From positions 1 through 17,199 of the forward strand of contig JBOFIR010000071.1 in assembly GCA_051650265.1 (NCBI GenBank): 17,199 bases of DNA, given 5' to 3'. The notes beneath the pieces were generated by a model. That model searched no databases, had not been told where the DNA came from, and worked only from the letters and a program-made list of their open reading frames with translations. The translations under genes and the position numbers were made by a program. This DNA comes from JBOFEH01 sp051650265. GTDB lineage: Bacteria > Bacillota > Clostridia > Lachnospirales > Cellulosilyticaceae. Shown here in pieces: positions 14,946 to 17,199 of this stretch (the stretch's first letter is position 1; every line of letters starts with the position of its first letter).

Positions 14946-16025
14946 CTACTCATGGTCTTCAAGTTGCAACTTTCTACACAGAATCACTGCCATCTCTGCA
15001 CGTGAGATCTGCCCTTGACTTCTAAGATTTGCCTGCGCATCCCCCTTGATTAGTCCGTTCTCAACGGCCCAGGCCAGGTCTTCCCTCGCCCACACTGGTA
15101 CTTCCTTGGCATCTTGATACACAGCCAGTGTTTCTTCCACTGACGTTGGCGCTGTATACGTGCCATGCTCTCTTCCAAGTCGTGCTATCACAGAGATGAC
15201 CTCACTACGTGTCACCCACTGCTTGGGCTTGTATGTGGCATCTTCATAACCCTTGATGAAACCTCTTTGTGTCATTTTCAAGATGTTCTGTGCATACCAT
15301 TCGTCGCCTTTGACATCCCGGAATAGGGGCGTGCTTACAGGTGTGTGCGTAACTTCTGTGCTGTTATAGTCTGCTGTGACATTCACCAGAAGGGTCGCCA
15401 TCTCAGCGCGTGTCAACATATCATTGGGTCCAAACACCTGATCAGACTTACCATTCATGTACCCCTCATCCACAATGGCCTGAATACATGTTTCTGCCCA
15501 GTGACCACTCACATCTTGGTGCGCCCCACCCTTTCCTTTACCAACCACTTTCACTTCTATGGATTGACCGACCTTTGTATACTGACTACTGCCTTTAGAA
15601 TCGATCACTTTTACGGACACGAGTTGAAGCTTATGAACGCCTGGCTTCTTCACTTTAAAGTAAAAATCCCCCAAGGTCAGTTTGCCATTTTCACCGTCAG
15701 TTTGCCCCATCTTGGTGAATCCAATATAAACATTGCCATCAGCATCCTTCGTAGGTCCCGCCAAAAAGCCTGGTGCAAAATCAACTGTCGGTTTACTCAC
15801 CATTTCAATCTGACTTTCATCAAAAGCTAGCGCCACCTCAAACCCGTAAAGGTCACTTACCGATTTGCCGTTGAGCTTCAGAGTAAAAGGCTCTTCACCT
15901 TTTACTCTGATCTTTTCTTTCTGAAATCCAAAGGGTGCAGTAGCCGCAAATACAATCTGTGAAGGTACAAGAAGTAGCATGATGAGACTGATGATCCCGA
16001 TTTTTATCCCCTTGTTTCTTTTCAT
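14946..16025 (-). CDS. Cell-surface anchoring scaffoldin: cohesin plus three SLH domains
   Basis: 359 residues. Signal peptide 1-27 (hydrophobic core IGIISLIMLLLV, cleavage after VFA). Residues about 31-161 form a cohesin-type beta-sandwich (EPFTLKLNGKSVSDLYGFEV, ALAFDESQIEMVS, then KLTLGDFYFKVKKPGVHKLQ). A Gly/Lys linker (162-168) follows. Three SLH repeats come next: about 169-218 with TRAEMA, 234-283 with TRSEV and 304-354 with SRAEMA, the motif positions that bind cell-wall polysaccharide. The protein should hold a dockerin-bearing partner on the cell wall. AAGGAGG lies 7 bases before the ATG; the upstream gene ends 36 bases away. Natural partners are the dockerins encoded on either side, though specificity cannot be read by eye. 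Confidence 0.9.
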   Translation of the reverse strand: MKRNKGIKIGIISLIMLLLVPSQIVFAATAPFGFQKEKIRVKGEEPFTLKLNGKSVSDLYGFEVALAFDESQIEMVSKPTVDFAPGFLAGPTKDADGNVYIGFTKMGQTDGENGKLTLGDFYFKVKKPGVHKLQLVSVKVIDSKGSSQYTKVGQSIEVKVVGKGKGGAHQDVSGHWAETCIQAIVDEGYMNGKSDQVFGPNDMLTRAEMATLLVNVTADYNSTEVTHTPVSTPLFRDVKGDEWYAQNILKMTQRGFIKGYEDATYKPKQWVTRSEVISVIARLGREHGTYTAPTSVEETLAVYQDAKEVPVWAREDLAWAVENGLIKGDAQANLRSQGQISRAEMAVILCRKLQLEDHE

Positions 16026-16061
16026 TGACGTTCCTCCTTACACCTTTAAGTTATACTTTAC

Positions 16062-17199
16062 TTACTGCTTTTTGATTTTTTGTGCCACTTCTACCAAGTC
16101 CTTCACGTCAATTACACCATCTTGGTTGACATCCACACGTTTAATGATATCCCAATTTGGATCCGTCGTTGTTTTTCTATAATGGAAAGCAATGAGTGCT
16201 AAGTCTGCTACGTCGATGGTTGTATCTTCATTGACATCAAATACATCTTCAGGCAAGATATGTTGATCAATAATGATACTGTGTTCTTTGGCCTCTAGTA
16301 CTTGGGTACTACTGCCTACCTGATCACCCGCTTCAATGATCCCCACGTTGCCAGAGACTTGCATCTTTGTACTCTTCTTGCTTTCTGGTTTGATACGGAA
16401 GTTCAGGTTCATCAACTGTTTGTCAGAAGCCACGCCGCCATCTGGTGTTACTGTGAAGATATGCAGTACCCCTTCAGTTGTCTCATCATCCACCATGACC
16501 TCCACTGTACCATTGAGGAGCTCACAGTCTACATATTCTACAAGGGCCTTGTCATAGGCCACATAGAACTCTTGTGCATAGATCGCTTTGTCTTTGGCAT
16601 CAATACCAATCCCTAACTGATAGTCCTCACCTGCCATGACGGCTTCTGCACCTACTGTATACAATGCAGGTGTTTCACTGATACTGACCAAAGACTCCTT
16701 GGCACGGTTGAGTGCCGCAAAAGCCTCTGCTACTTCTGTAGCTGTCGCATAATGATTCTGATTACACAGCTCAGCTGCTTTGAGTGCATCATCTAGTACT
16801 GCGACGCTCGCCGCGGTATAGCCTGAGAGGTCCATGGCCTTTACTTCTTGGATGAGTGCTTGGAGCACTGTCTTATCAATCGCTTCTGGTACGAACTGCG
16901 GCGCACTCATAACTTCAAACTCATGGAGTAGGACCGCTGTATGCCCAGCACTTGCATTCTTTGGCATCCAAATACGTACATACTTGGCATCGACTTGATC
17001 AAATGTGAGTGTAGACTTCCCACTCACGTGTTGGGTTTGCACTGCTACTGTTTGAAAATCATCTGCCGCACCTGTTGTAGAAACCTGAATCTCATAAGTC
17101 TTAGGAACATATGTTGTTCCCCAGCTATTCCAGTATAGGTTGACCTTGTCAATTGGCGTGACTTTGTCTACGCCACTTGAAGCCAGAGGTCACTTGTTC
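16062..17199 (-). CDS. F5/8C-FIVAR-cohesin-dockerin scaffold-type protein, N-terminus beyond window, apparent frameshift
   Basis: Four modules can be read towards the C-terminus: a discoidin (F5/8 type C, CBM32-like) domain from the edge to about 16905 (PIDKVNLYWNSWG, KTYEIQVSTTG, YVRIWMP, LLHEFEVMS); a FIVAR helical spacer (about 16886-16683); a cohesin (about 16664-16266, EFYVAYDKALVEYVD and KQLMNLNFRIKPES); and a C-terminal type I dockerin (about 16253-16074) with both loops (DVNEDTTIDVADL, DVNQDGVIDVKDL), the first lacking the usual Gly. No catalytic domain is visible. The frame runs into TGA at 17192-17190, but the +1 frame upstream reads SDLWLQV, the expected preceding strand, so one base seems missing near 17172-17174. 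First visible gene of the three-gene operon. Confidence 0.78.

Noticed and set aside
15345..15830. 161-codon open frame on the plus strand
   Set aside because: Antisense to the cohesin-SLH gene, whose domains are unmistakable; no ribosome site or recognisable protein.
1..17199. Mobile elements, CRISPR arrays, tRNA or rRNA genes
   Set aside because: No transposase or integrase coding, regularly spaced repeats, or cloverleaf-type or rRNA sequence was recognised on either strand.

Overview
The window looks like chromosomal DNA from a Gram-positive anaerobe of the Clostridia, plausibly a gut or rumen member of the Lachnospirales/Cellulosilyticum neighbourhood. The evidence is AGGAGG-type ribosome binding sites, lipobox lipoproteins, SLH-type surface anchoring, cohesin and dockerin modules, and FIVAR-type helical spacers. 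The order and family guess is inference; no rRNA or marker gene is present. No tRNA, CRISPR array, transposase or phage gene was seen, and no stretch over 300 bases lacks a gene.

Layout. (1) Bases 1-3081: a truncated M28-type peptidase-like lipoprotein on the minus strand faces away from an AraC-type regulator. Downstream on the plus strand is an orphan uroporphyrinogen-decarboxylase-like protein, closed by a strong two-way terminator. (2) Bases 3092-8565: a minus-strand operon runs from 7571 down to 3092 and encodes a sugar-binding lipoprotein, two CUT1 ABC permeases and a cytoplasmic GH29 alpha-L-fucosidase. It is transcribed divergently from a DeoR-type repressor. No ABC ATPase is encoded. 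(3) Bases 8546-11732: a cytoplasmic GH36 alpha-galactosidase on the minus strand, divergent from an AraC-type regulator. (4) Bases 11720-14224: a large GH123-like (DUF4091) protein without a signal peptide, carrying C-terminal accessory modules. (5) Bases 14364-17199: a minus-strand operon for three secreted, non-enzymatic proteins. They are an F5/8C-FIVAR-cohesin-dockerin protein (cut by the window edge, with an apparent frameshift there), a cohesin plus three-SLH surface anchor, and a small FIVAR plus half-dockerin protein.

How it may work together (inference). Region 5 supplies parts for a small cohesin-dockerin assembly at the cell surface, with a carbohydrate-binding-type discoidin domain. 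The ABC importer brings oligosaccharides in, and the three cytoplasmic glycosidases remove fucose, alpha-galactose and possibly beta-GalNAc. This set of specificities fits fucosylated, galactosylated host glycans (mucin, blood-group or globo-series type) better than plant cell wall. Each block has its own local regulator: DeoR for the importer and fucosidase, AraC for the galactosidase, and AraC for the UroD-like gene. The most unusual items are the enzyme-free mini-scaffold operon, the half-degenerate dockerin, the cytosolic GH123-like enzyme with surface-type modules, and a pair of related palindromic two-way terminators.
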